DNA from: Bacteroidota bacterium
Lineage (GTDB): Bacteria; Bacteroidota; JABWAT01
Assembly: GCA_013360915.1 (NCBI GenBank)
Contig: JABWAT010000003.1
Location: forward strand, 124,001-188,000
DNA length: 64,000 nucleotides
Reading direction: 5' to 3'
The translations under genes and the position numbers were made by a program. The notes beneath the pieces were generated by a model, which was not told the origin of the DNA, did not search any database, and saw only the letters and a list, made by a program, of their open reading frames with translations. The first letter of the stretch is position 1. Each line of letters begins with the position of its first letter. Positions 54,566 through 63,234 of this stretch are shown here, piece by piece.

Positions 54566-56452
54566 TCAGCTCTTTTTTCCCTGCTCAGACAATTCCATCC
54601 ACCGAAGAAATTTTTCCTCGAGCTGGTTATCCAGTTCCTCAATCCGGTTGGAAATCTCCATCAGCTTCTTATAATCCGATTCGCCGCAGAGATGTAACTG
54701 TTCGGTCAGGCTGGCTTTTTCATCTTCGATGGATTGAATATCCCGGTCGAGTTGTTCCAGTTCCCGGGTTTCCTTGTAGGACAGTTTCCCTGATTTGGTG
54801 GCCGGGGAGGTGGGTTTTGCCGGTGCTTTTGGTTTGGTTGCAACGGTGGATGACTGCTCGTTTTCGCGGGCTTCCTTTTTATCGAGGTAGGCCGAGTAAT
54901 TTCCCGGGTAAGTTTTAATCACGCCGCCGGGTTCGAACGCCAGGATCGTATCGACGGTTTTATCGAGAAACGACCGGTCGTGGGAAACCACCAGCAGACA
55001 TCCGCCAAAATTCTGCAGATAATTTTCGAGTGCACCAAGTGTATCCAGATCGAAATCGTTGGTGGGTTCATCAAGCAGCAGCACATTCGGATTCCGCATG
55101 AGCAGCCGAAGCAGGGACAGCCGGCGTCGTTCACCCCCCGAAAGGGTATCCACCTTTGCATGATGCTGATTCGGGGAAAACAAAAACTGATCGAGCAGAT
55201 CTTTGGCGGTCAGATAGCGGTCGCGGCCAACCCCCACATCGATGTATTCGGCAATCTCCTTCAGCGACCCGATAACCGTCTGCCCCGACTGCAAATCATC
55301 AATTTCCTGCCGGAACCAGGCGAGGTTGACTGTTTGTCCGATTTTTAACGTGCCAGTATCGGGAGGAAGCACACCAGCCAGGACTTTCAGCAGGGTGGTC
55401 TTCCCGCTTCCGTTCGGACCAATGATGCCAATCCGGTCTCCCGGTGAGGTGACAAGGGTGAAAGATTTGAAGAGGAGTTTTTCCCCAAGGGACTTACCGA
55501 TGTTGATGGCATCAATAACTTTGGCACCCAGAAACTGATTTCCCAGCTCGATTTTGATTTTCTTCTCTTCGGGTGGTTTTGGGGCCGCCTGCATGGAGGC
55601 AATCCAGTCGATGCGGCTTTTCTGTTTCGTCCGGCGTGCGCGGGCACCCCGCTGCAACCAGGCCAGTTCGGTTCGCAGCTTATTCCGCAGATGATCCTGG
55701 GCGGCTTCTTCGGCTTCCAGAACGGCTTCTTTCCGCTCGAGAAACTGTTCGTAATTACCCGGATAGTGAATGATCGATTGCCGGTCCAGTTCGAGAATGC
55801 GGTTACTGACGGCATCGAGAAAATACCGGTCGTGGGTGATGAGCAGCAAAGCCCGTGGTGACTGCTGAAGCACATCCTGAAGCCATTGCACGGTATCCGC
55901 ATCCAGATGGTTGGTGGGCTCATCCAGAATGAGCAGGTCGGGATCGGAAAGCAGAACCTGTGCCAGGGCAATCCGCTTGCGCTGCCCGCCCGAAAGCGTG
56001 GTCACATCGGCCGAGAAGTCAGTGACACCCAGCCGGTGAAGCATTTCGCGTGCCTGCTGTTCCAGATTCCAGCCACCAGTGGCGTCGAGATCATGGGCCA
56101 GTACGGCCAGACGGTCGGTGTCGGGACTGGTCGAGTGGGCAATCTGATCATATTCTTTTAACAGCCGGTACTGATCGGGACGGGCCATGAGTACCGTATC
56201 GAGCGGATTGGCGTGCCGGTCGAAGGAAGGAAGCTGAGGAAGATACCGGAACCGGGCCGATTTGTTAAATACCACCTGACCGGTATCGGGTTGTTCCTCG
56301 CCGGCGATGATCCGAAGCAGGGTGGTTTTTCCGGCTCCGTTTCGCCCGATAATTCCCACCCGGTCTCCGTCATCCAATCCGAAGGAGACATTTTCGAACA
56401 ACAGGCGGTTGTGGTAAGATTTTGCGAGCTGGTTACAGGTAAAAATCGGCAT
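54566..56452 (-). CDS. uup: ABC-F family ATPase, Uup-like
   Basis: A 628-residue soluble protein with two ABC domains. First: Walker A G36-R-N-G-A-G-K-T-T44, signature TLSGGQRKRIALAQ, Walker B LLILDEPTNHLD. Second: GPNGSGKTT, TLSGGERRRLSLL, VLLLDEPTNDFD. The linker between them is the ABC-F P-site tRNA interaction motif region, rich in arginine (RGARARRTKQKSR). The C-terminal coiled coil (KLSYKETRELEQLDRDI) is the Uup-type DNA/RNA-binding tail. Likely role: ribosome rescue or translation quality control. No Shine-Dalgarno sequence is obvious before the ATG. Confidence 0.92.
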   Translation of the reverse strand: MPIFTCNQLAKSYHNRLLFENVSFGLDDGDRVGIIGRNGAGKTTLLRIIAGEEQPDTGQVVFNKSARFRYLPQLPSFDRHANPLDTVLMARPDQYRLLKEYDQIAHSTSPDTDRLAVLAHDLDATGGWNLEQQAREMLHRLGVTDFSADVTTLSGGQRKRIALAQVLLSDPDLLILDEPTNHLDADTVQWLQDVLQQSPRALLLITHDRYFLDAVSNRILELDRQSIIHYPGNYEQFLERKEAVLEAEEAAQDHLRNKLRTELAWLQRGARARRTKQKSRIDWIASMQAAPKPPEEKKIKIELGNQFLGAKVIDAINIGKSLGEKLLFKSFTLVTSPGDRIGIIGPNGSGKTTLLKVLAGVLPPDTGTLKIGQTVNLAWFRQEIDDLQSGQTVIGSLKEIAEYIDVGVGRDRYLTAKDLLDQFLFSPNQHHAKVDTLSGGERRRLSLLRLLMRNPNVLLLDEPTNDFDLDTLGALENYLQNFGGCLLVVSHDRSFLDKTVDTILAFEPGGVIKTYPGNYSAYLDKKEARENEQSSTVATKPKAPAKPTSPATKSGKLSYKETRELEQLDRDIQSIEDEKASLTEQLHLCGESDYKKLMEISNRIEELDNQLEEKFLRWMELSEQGKKS

Positions 56453-56503
56453 CGGGCAAAGATCAGGTGCCCGGGGACGGTTTCAAACCGGTAACCACTT
56501 TAC

Positions 56504-58183
56504 TTACCGGGGCAGCCGGGTGTAATCGGGGTATCTGGGTTCGTAAATAAACGTGCGCAGCCAGGATTCCGGGTCAGCCGGTTCTTTCACGCGGGCCAGC
56601 CGTTTTCTGAAAAGAAACCGGGTCACCGCCAGTGCAATGTGGAAGGAGACTTCTCTGATTCGGGTCAGGGTGGGATACAACCGTCCTTCTGACCGTTCCT
56701 GGTCGGTCACCAGTTCGGAAAGCGCATGAGCTGCGATCAGAAACGTTTCATTGGGAATCCGGCTGGCAGCCGTCACCACTGCCGCCAGTCCGACTGCCGG
56801 GAAGATGTAAGCGTTGTTTCCCTGTCCGGGATACCGGGTTTTTCCATCGATGGTGACCGGATCGAACGGACTTCCGCTGGCAAAAATGGCCCGTCCGCCC
56901 GACCAGCCATACGCCTGTTCAGCCGTGCATTCTGCATGGGAAGTCGGATTGGAAAGCGCAAAAATCACCGGCCTGTCATTGATTGCAGCCATGGCTTCAA
57001 TCACCTCGCGGGTAAAGGATCCTCCCTGACCCGAGGCACCGATGAGAATGGTGGGTTTTAACAACCGGATGGCCGTCAGCAGGTCAGCAGTAAACTCGCC
57101 CGTATGTGCGAAAAAGGCCTTGTGTCCGCCGATGCCTTCCCGGCCGGTAACGACCAGCCCTTTCGAATCGACAAACCAGCAATGGGTCTTTGCTTCCGGT
57201 TCCGGCATGCCGTCTTCCTTCAGAGCGTCCACGATCAGATGTCCGATTCCCGTGGCAGCTTCACCGGCGCCGAGGAACAGAATGCGGTGGTCGGCCAGAC
57301 GGGTCCGGGTTTCCTTCAGAGCGGCAAAGACACCGGCCACCGCCACACTGGCTGTACCCTGTATATCATCATTGAAGCAGGAAATGCGGTCTTCATACGC
57401 TTCCAGCAACCGGAACGCATTCAGGTTTGCAAAATCCTCGAATTGAATCAGCGCTTTGGGATACACTTCCTGCACGGCCCAGACGAATTCATCAATCAGA
57501 TCATCGTATTCCTGACCGCGGATCCGTTCCTCTTTCAGTCCGAGATAGAGGGGCTCATTCAGCAGTCTGGGATTGTTGGTTCCCACATCGATAATAATGG
57601 GCAGATTGTGTCCCGGGTGGATACCGGCCAATGCAGTATAAAGGGCCATTTTCCCCACCGGAATCCCGATACCGCCAAGACCCAGGTCGCCAAGTCCGAG
57701 AATGCGCTCCCCATCGGTTACCACAATGACCCGGACATCCTTGCGCGGCCAGTTCTGAAGAATCTGTTTAAACCGGCCCTTGTCCCGCTTGGAAAGCTGA
57801 AGTCCCATAGGCCGGCGGAAAATATGCAGGTACTCAGAACAGGCCTGTCCGACGGTTGGTGTGTAAATGATGGGCATCAGTTCTTCCAGGTGGTCCATCA
57901 GCAACCGGTAAAACAGAGTCTCATTCCGTTCCTGCAGGGTCACCAGAAAAATGTACTTTTCCAGATTGGTCGATTTTTTCCGGATGTTATTGATGGCCCG
58001 CTGAGTCTGGCCCTCAATGGTGCTGACGATGGGAGGCAACAGACCACGAAGGTTGAGCAAATCGCGCTCTTCTTCGGTAAAGGCGGTTCCTTTGCTGAAC
58101 CAGGGATGATGAAGCAGATCGTACCCGGTGGGTAGATCGGAAAGACGGGAGACCTGATCGGGAAACTGATGCATGCCGTACAT
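56504..58183 (-). CDS. maeA: NAD-dependent malic enzyme
   Basis: A 559-residue enzyme of the large (SfcA/MaeA) malic enzyme type that decarboxylates malate to pyruvate. Conserved blocks: FLVTLQERNETLFYRLL, IYTPTVGQACSEY, TDGERILGLGDLGLGG, FNDDIQGTASVAVAGV with the metal ligands, the Rossmann loop FLGAGEAATGIG, and FALSNPTSHAECTAEQAY. The N-terminal region and length match the 550-570 residue class. A good AAAGGATG ribosome binding site precedes the ATG. Confidence 0.93.
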   Translation of the reverse strand: MYGMHQFPDQVSRLSDLPTGYDLLHHPWFSKGTAFTEEERDLLNLRGLLPPIVSTIEGQTQRAINNIRKKSTNLEKYIFLVTLQERNETLFYRLLMDHLEELMPIIYTPTVGQACSEYLHIFRRPMGLQLSKRDKGRFKQILQNWPRKDVRVIVVTDGERILGLGDLGLGGIGIPVGKMALYTALAGIHPGHNLPIIIDVGTNNPRLLNEPLYLGLKEERIRGQEYDDLIDEFVWAVQEVYPKALIQFEDFANLNAFRLLEAYEDRISCFNDDIQGTASVAVAGVFAALKETRTRLADHRILFLGAGEAATGIGHLIVDALKEDGMPEPEAKTHCWFVDSKGLVVTGREGIGGHKAFFAHTGEFTADLLTAIRLLKPTILIGASGQGGSFTREVIEAMAAINDRPVIFALSNPTSHAECTAEQAYGWSGGRAIFASGSPFDPVTIDGKTRYPGQGNNAYIFPAVGLAAVVTAASRIPNETFLIAAHALSELVTDQERSEGRLYPTLTRIREVSFHIALAVTRFLFRKRLARVKEPADPESWLRTFIYEPRYPDYTRLPR

Positions 58184-58288
58184 GATTTGTCATCCTTTTG
58201 TAAAACCAAAAGGTAGGCAATCAGTCAATGAATGGAAACAGGGAAAAGCGCTTTTTTAAAAGAATTAATGTGATGGAAAGCGGAATGC

Positions 58289-59254
58289 TCAGGCTTTTTC
58301 CCACAGCAACCGGCTGTGAACCGGGGCCGTCAGGGCCAGGTGGCGATCGGCCCAGTACCAGTTGTGCGATGCATCCGGATCGAGAACATGGGTGGGAAGT
58401 TCGTTCCGGTAACCGGCTTTATCGAGCTGATACAGCAGGTGAAGCGCCCGATCCCGGTTTCCGTCGGGTTCGCGGTTAACGCAGGTGATCAGGAACTTCA
58501 GGTCGGGTCTTTTCCGGGATCGGGCCAGCTGGGTCAGCAGGTTCGATGCATTGTACTCAAGTGCCAGCGGAATGGAAAATGGTTTCCCGAAGGCGGGTTC
58601 AAACATGGTGGATTCCGTCCAGGTCTTATCGGGACCGCCGCCTCCGCGCGGATCGCGGAAATTCAGCCACATGTGGGTGCCATCAAAAGAACCGGCGGTG
58701 TGAAACAGATCCGGATGGCGAAGGACCAGCTGAACCGCCGTGTACCCACCGAGAGAAAATCCATCGGTTCCCCGGTGATAGGGACCGGGAAGCGTGCGGA
58801 AACGGTGATCCACCCAGGGAATCAGGTCCCTGATCAGGTAATCTTCGAAACGGCCGGTTCCGATCCCTTCCCGTCCGCTGGCCAGGGCCGGATGAGAGAA
58901 ATTGACACCCAATCCGGGAATGTGATTATCCAGACTGCCCATCCCGGGCATGACCACCAGAAGCGGCTTCATTTTACCGGTGCGGATGAGTTCATCGAGC
59001 ACGTCACGCACATTCCGTCCCTGACGCGATCCATCCTGCTTGCGGTTGATCCATTCGCTTTCATGGTTTCTGAAAAGGTACAAAACCGGAAACCGCTGAT
59101 CCAGATTTTCATAGCCGACCGGGAAATAAACATAGACCGTCCGGGAAAGTCCCAGACTCTTCGAGGGAACCACAAATTTTTTCAGCACCGACCGGCGGAA
59201 AATCAGCTGGTACAGGCGGTCAGGATCGGAGCGGATCAGGAATGCAGATTTCAC
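58289..59254 (-). CDS. Esterase D-like alpha/beta hydrolase
   Basis: A 321-residue hydrolase of the putative esterase family (tributyrin-esterase/antigen 85-like fold). The nucleophile elbow is G-F-S167-L-G-G-Y, and a C-terminal histidine appears in DASHNWYW. FPVLYLFRNHES and PLLVVMPGMG are the oxyanion-side strands. The N-terminus is not a clear signal peptide. The start is GTG at 59254 and its ribosome binding site is weak. Substrate unknown. Confidence 0.85.
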   Translation of the reverse strand: MKSAFLIRSDPDRLYQLIFRRSVLKKFVVPSKSLGLSRTVYVYFPVGYENLDQRFPVLYLFRNHESEWINRKQDGSRQGRNVRDVLDELIRTGKMKPLLVVMPGMGSLDNHIPGLGVNFSHPALASGREGIGTGRFEDYLIRDLIPWVDHRFRTLPGPYHRGTDGFSLGGYTAVQLVLRHPDLFHTAGSFDGTHMWLNFRDPRGGGGPDKTWTESTMFEPAFGKPFSIPLALEYNASNLLTQLARSRKRPDLKFLITCVNREPDGNRDRALHLLYQLDKAGYRNELPTHVLDPDASHNWYWADRHLALTAPVHSRLLWEKA

Positions 59255-59378
59255 AGGTTGGTAAAAGCCCGGGGCGGAAACAATGACTCTGAATTGATGG
59301 TTTAGTATCTAACGGTATTAAAGCCCGGAACATGGTCTGTTCATTGACCGGGCCGGCAAGATACGATGGAGAGTGACG

Positions 59379-59816
59379 ATGAAAAAATGGTTGATCCTTC
59401 CGGCCGGATTCATTCTGTTTCTGATGGGTTGTTCCGCAGACAAACCGGTGGATATGGATGCCTGGCAACGGGAACATTACGGATTTATCATCCGTACCTC
59501 GGGGCAGATGGTGAGTAAACTGGGAGATACCAATGTGGTCTTCATCGATACGCGCCGCTTCACCGATTTTGAGGAAGCCCGGATTCCGGGTGCGTTTCCT
59601 GCCGACGAACGCGGAGGAACCGCCCGCCTGACACTGGCCATGCTCGACACATCAAAGACGGTGGTGGTCTATTGCGGAACCTCGGTCTGTGATACCAAAC
59701 TGTTTCCGGTTCTGGCTGAAATGAACTTCAGGAAGGTGATTTATCTGTCGGATGGATTCGGTGGCTGGATTTACAACGGTTTCCCGGTGGAACGCGGATT
59801 CCCGGCTCTGCAATAG
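59379..59816 (+). CDS. Rhodanese-domain lipoprotein
   Basis: A 145-residue protein. A signal peptide ends in a lipobox (MGC, C18). One rhodanese domain follows, with DTRRFTDFEEARIPGAFPAD, the active-site cysteine C99 in VVYCGTSVC, and YLSDGFGGWIYNGFPV. The ATG at 59379 with GGAGAG upstream is preferred to a GTG six bases earlier. It may handle sulfane sulfur at the periplasmic face. It converges on the gene at 59825 with only 8 bp between. Confidence 0.88.
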   Translation: MKKWLILPAGFILFLMGCSADKPVDMDAWQREHYGFIIRTSGQMVSKLGDTNVVFIDTRRFTDFEEARIPGAFPADERGGTARLTLAMLDTSKTVVVYCGTSVCDTKLFPVLAEMNFRKVIYLSDGFGGWIYNGFPVERGFPALQ

Positions 59817-59824
59817 TCTGCCGG

Positions 59825-61006
59825 TCAGGGAAGAAACAAGGCGCCCGCCGAGCCCACCCAGGTGCGGTTTTTATTAAAATCGACACCCATCATGGCCCCC
59901 TTTGATACCCGCACCAGAAAGTTGCTGCACACGTAACCCTCCCCATCGGGCAGAAACATCACACGGACTTCCAGTTTGGCAGGATCATCCAGTGTTTCGA
60001 GAATGGGTTCGTACGCCACTTTTTCCTGCAGAATGTAATCATGACGGTCCGCTTCCGGTATGGAACGGATGTCGTCTGCCGTGATGGTCACTTTGACCCC
60101 TGTACCCGCGAAGGAAAAGAGAGGTTTCAGCACATACCGGCTCAGATCCAGATCCTGCCAGGGAGCTTCATCGAGAAACCAGCAGGCCGGAACCGACGGA
60201 TGCTGCAAAAGCGGAAGCAGAAATTTCGAAATGCGGTAATACCAGTTGGGATGAGTGATCCAGGTCAGATGGTCCACCGTTCCGAAATCGATGGGGGACT
60301 GAAGCCCTTTCCGGTCCAGTTCATCGAAAATAACCCGGTTATACACCCGGCTAAGTGGATTCCATTTTTCATCAGCTTTGTAAACGTAACGGTTTCCGTC
60401 TCTTTTAACAGACAACAGATCCACAATCCTGATTCCGGTGAGTTGACGGGTCAGGTGAAAATCGATGAAGGTTTTCTGTCGGTCCGGATCAATTTCGAGC
60501 AGAACGGTCTCCTCTGGTGACTGGCCGCCGGTGAGCGTCCGGGTCAGGAGTTGCTGATAGCGATCTTCGGTCATTCCATCGGGCAGAATGGAAACATCGG
60601 TCATGCCCGAATAGGTTTTCAGATGCCGGCCCAGGCCCAGCTGGAATGCGTAAAGGGAAGGGAATCCCTGCAGTTCAATCAGTTTTGGCACCAAGGCACC
60701 CTCCTGCCGGGTGATGGCAAAATCCACCTGAACAAAGTGCGGTTTCCCTTCCGGACCGGGAACCCGGTAGTGCGGGGGAATGGCGCGATCGGTCAGGGAC
60801 TGAATGGCGGGGGAAAGCGATTGATACAGCAGATCGGTGGCATCACTGATGAGACGACGGGTCAGCTCCCGGTCGAAGAAAACCGGGGTTTCGCAGATGT
60901 GGAAGGCAATGGGTGAACCAAAGTCGGCTTCCATGTCTGCCACAAAACGCTGGTAGCGTTGCTGGCTGAATCCGGAAATAAATGAATGCCGCCGGTCCTG
61001 TACCAT
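59825..61006 (-). CDS. ATP-grasp-like protein, third gene of a ligase cluster
   Basis: A 393-residue protein with no clear signal. The C-terminal half has features of an ATP-grasp fold: YVLKPLFSFAGTGVKV resembles the lysine and glycine-rich loop, YILQEKVAYEPIL the beta strand that holds the adenine, and KLEVRVMFLPDGEGY the metal-binding glutamate/arginine strand. The N-terminal half (LIELQGFPSLYAFQLG) recalls the pre-ATP-grasp part of glutathionylspermidine-synthase-like proteins. The ATG shares one base with the stop of the carboxylate-amine ligase, so the two are coupled. Exact reaction unknown. Confidence 0.72.
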   Translation of the reverse strand: MVQDRRHSFISGFSQQRYQRFVADMEADFGSPIAFHICETPVFFDRELTRRLISDATDLLYQSLSPAIQSLTDRAIPPHYRVPGPEGKPHFVQVDFAITRQEGALVPKLIELQGFPSLYAFQLGLGRHLKTYSGMTDVSILPDGMTEDRYQQLLTRTLTGGQSPEETVLLEIDPDRQKTFIDFHLTRQLTGIRIVDLLSVKRDGNRYVYKADEKWNPLSRVYNRVIFDELDRKGLQSPIDFGTVDHLTWITHPNWYYRISKFLLPLLQHPSVPACWFLDEAPWQDLDLSRYVLKPLFSFAGTGVKVTITADDIRSIPEADRHDYILQEKVAYEPILETLDDPAKLEVRVMFLPDGEGYVCSNFLVRVSKGAMMGVDFNKNRTWVGSAGALFLP

Positions 61007-62121
61007 CAGACAGGTAATCCGGTGTGGGTTTCGCGAACGATGTACTGCACCAGTTTTGCAAAATCTCCACCCGACTCCTTGTGGGCCTGAAGCTGACGTT
61101 CGGCCCCGGTTCCGTTCGAGATCATTTTATGGATGTACATCAGGTCTTTGCGGCAACCGAGTTCCTCGGCGGCTTCAGCCACAAACTCAATCAGTTCATA
61201 CAGCAGTTCCACAGTGGGCACTTCCATGGTCTTGCCAAAATCAATCATGTTTCCGCGGATGCCGTAACGGGCCGCCCGCCATTTGTTTTCCATGATGAAG
61301 TCGCGACGATACATGCGCCAGCCAATGTTCTTCGTCCGCATTTTCCACAGGGTGAGGCAGAGTGACTGAATCAGAGCGGTCAGTGCAATGGTTTCATCCA
61401 CCCGCATCTGAACATCGGCCACCCGGAATTCCAGCGTTGGGAAAAACGGATGCGGACGGACATCCCACCAGATTTTCTTGGCGTTATCAATGGAATTCAC
61501 CTTCACCAGGGTGTCAACATAATTGGCAAAATCCCAGTGAGTCGGGAAATAGTCGGGAATTCCGGTCCGGGGAAATTTATCGAACACCTTGGTCCGGTAG
61601 CTCATCAGGCCGGTTTCTCGTCCGATCCAGAAGGGTGAATTGGTCGAAAGCGCCAGAATGTGAGGGAGAAAATATCTCACTTCGTTCATCAGCTGAATGG
61701 CCGTCTGCTTGTCGCTGATTCCCACATGAACGTGAAGACCGAAAATCAGATTGCTTCGTGCAACAATCTGCATGTCTTCCACAATTTTCAGGTACCGGCT
61801 GTCGGGGTGAATATCCTGATCCTTCCAGTGACTGAAGGGATGGGTTCCCGAGGCTGCAATTTCGAGCCCCTGTGCCCGTGCCAGTTTCGAAATTTCGCTG
61901 CGGAGCGAAACGATTTCCTGCCGGGCTTCGCTGGTGGTTTTGCAGATGTGGGTTCCCACTTCGACCACCGACATGTGCATTTCGGGTTTGATCTTCTCCT
62001 GAAGGATCATCTTCCCATCTTCGAAAATTTCCGAAATGCTCGATTTCAGTTCACCCGATACCGGGTCCACAATCATGAACTCTTCTTCGATTCCCAGTGT
62101 AAAATCGGGACGTTCTAACAT
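61006..62121 (-). CDS. Carboxylate-amine ligase, GCS2/YbdK family
   Basis: A 371-residue enzyme of the glutamate-cysteine ligase 2 family. It has the start LGIEEEFMIVDPVSGEL, EVGTHICKTTSEARQE, ASGTHPFSHWKDQ, FGLHVHVGI, NSPFWIGRETGLMSYRT, and the C-terminal SNGTGAERQL. The frame is open upstream to 62256, but the ATG at 62121 with GAGGATACC before it gives the family's beginning. YbdK-type proteins make peptide-like bonds to amino acids; the in vivo substrate is not fixed. It lies between two ATP-grasp-like genes. Confidence 0.88.
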   Translation of the reverse strand: MLERPDFTLGIEEEFMIVDPVSGELKSSISEIFEDGKMILQEKIKPEMHMSVVEVGTHICKTTSEARQEIVSLRSEISKLARAQGLEIAASGTHPFSHWKDQDIHPDSRYLKIVEDMQIVARSNLIFGLHVHVGISDKQTAIQLMNEVRYFLPHILALSTNSPFWIGRETGLMSYRTKVFDKFPRTGIPDYFPTHWDFANYVDTLVKVNSIDNAKKIWWDVRPHPFFPTLEFRVADVQMRVDETIALTALIQSLCLTLWKMRTKNIGWRMYRRDFIMENKWRAARYGIRGNMIDFGKTMEVPTVELLYELIEFVAEAAEELGCRKDLMYIHKMISNGTGAERQLQAHKESGGDFAKLVQYIVRETHTGLPV

Positions 62122-62143
62122 GGTATCCTCTTCGCGGATTGGT

Positions 62144-63127
62144 TCACTTCTTTGCGGATCGGGTTGATTTGGTTTTTGCTGCCGGTTTCCGGCCAACAGG
62201 ACCGAGCACCTGCTGCCACGGAGTCGGGTAGTCGGGTTGGCGGTTGCTTTCGGCAAGATCGGTCAGGAAGCGGGTCATGGTCCCGACAATCCACTCAAAA
62301 TTGGGTTCGGTCACCGACTTGATATCGGCATCTGGTGCCGGATTCATGAAATCGATGGCGTAGGGAATGCCATCCCGGACTGCAAACTCAACGGTATTGA
62401 GGTCGTAACCCAGAACGGTGCAGAGTTTAAGCACATCGGCAGAAATACGTTTCTTCAGGGCAGGAGTGAGTTTGGATGGATCGGCATGGTAGCGCAGGTG
62501 ATGCGGATTCCGGGGTTCATATGGCATGATGTGGACATACTGCCGGCCAACCCCGTAACAACGGTAATAACTGTCGAACTCGATGGCCTCCTGCAGCATC
62601 ATGACCACCTGTCCCGTGGTCTCATACACCGACCAGAACTCCTCCCGGTCATGTATCTTGTACACATCGCGCCAGCCGCCGCCATCATAGGGCTTCATGA
62701 ACAGGGGAAATCCCAGATAGGAAAAAATGCCCTCCCAGTCGAGCGGATACATGAGATTGCGGAATGAGGTTTCCTGCGTGTTGCTCGGACGTTCTTTCGA
62801 GGGAATCAGGACTGTTTTCGGGACAGCAACTCCCACTTTCTCGGCAAGGGTGCAGTTAATGAACTTGTCATCGGCCGACCACCAGAACGGATTGTTGATC
62901 ACAAAACTCCCGGTGAGTGCTGCATTTTTCAGCATGGACCGGTAGAAGGGAACATCCTGTGAAATACGGTCCACAATGAGGTCGTACTTCATGGGCACTG
63001 ACACCTGCTGATGCCCCAGCTGCATCACTTCGGCGCGGATCGCCGGATGGTTCTGTTTATTGATGGAATCGGCCAGGGCAAATGGAAAGGTGTTTTCCAT
63101 GCCAAACAAAATGCCAACGGTTTTCAT
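62144..63127 (-). CDS. ATP-grasp ligase, first gene of the ligase cluster
   Basis: A 327-residue protein. The N-terminal pre-ATP-grasp domain begins MKTVGILFGMENTFPFAL. The ATP-grasp core has FPLFMKPYDGGGWRDVYKI (lysine and glycine loop), VVMMLQEAIEFDSYYRCY, and EFAVRDGIPYAIDFMNPAPD (metal-binding strand). The last 15 residues are lysine-rich. It belongs to the RimK/D-Ala-D-Ala-ligase type of carboxylate-amine ligases. GAGGG precedes the ATG. It is followed after 22 bp by the GCS2-family gene. Confidence 0.83.
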   Translation of the reverse strand: MKTVGILFGMENTFPFALADSINKQNHPAIRAEVMQLGHQQVSVPMKYDLIVDRISQDVPFYRSMLKNAALTGSFVINNPFWWSADDKFINCTLAEKVGVAVPKTVLIPSKERPSNTQETSFRNLMYPLDWEGIFSYLGFPLFMKPYDGGGWRDVYKIHDREEFWSVYETTGQVVMMLQEAIEFDSYYRCYGVGRQYVHIMPYEPRNPHHLRYHADPSKLTPALKKRISADVLKLCTVLGYDLNTVEFAVRDGIPYAIDFMNPAPDADIKSVTEPNFEWIVGTMTRFLTDLAESNRQPDYPTPWQQVLGPVGRKPAAKTKSTRSAKK

Positions 63128-63201
63128 AGGTGCCCTCTGAATCAGATGGCAGGCAAAATATTAAAAGAAAGTTAGAAAATAAACGGGATGGGGAAGGAAT
63201 C

Positions 63202-63223
63202 GGGGAACCGGCGACGGTTCCCC
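63202..63223 (-). terminator. Hairpin downstream of the DUF3078-like gene
   Basis: A perfect 8-bp stem, GGGGAACC at 63202-63209 with GGTTCCCC at 63216-63223, lies 12 bases past the stop on the - strand. It has no T-run directly after it, so termination is only suggested. Confidence 0.45.
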
Positions 63224-63234
63224 AGAGGTATCAA

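Noticed and set aside
54379-54642. - strand ORF (87 aa) downstream of the ABC-F gene
   Set aside because: Overlaps the ABC-F 3' end in another frame, covers the inverted-repeat arm, and has no family or ribosome binding site.
57104-58135. + strand ORF (343 aa) over the malic enzyme
   Set aside because: Shadow of a gene with full malic-enzyme motifs.
58316-59305. + strand ORF (329 aa) over the esterase
   Set aside because: Shadow; the - strand frame has the GFSLGGY nucleophile motif.
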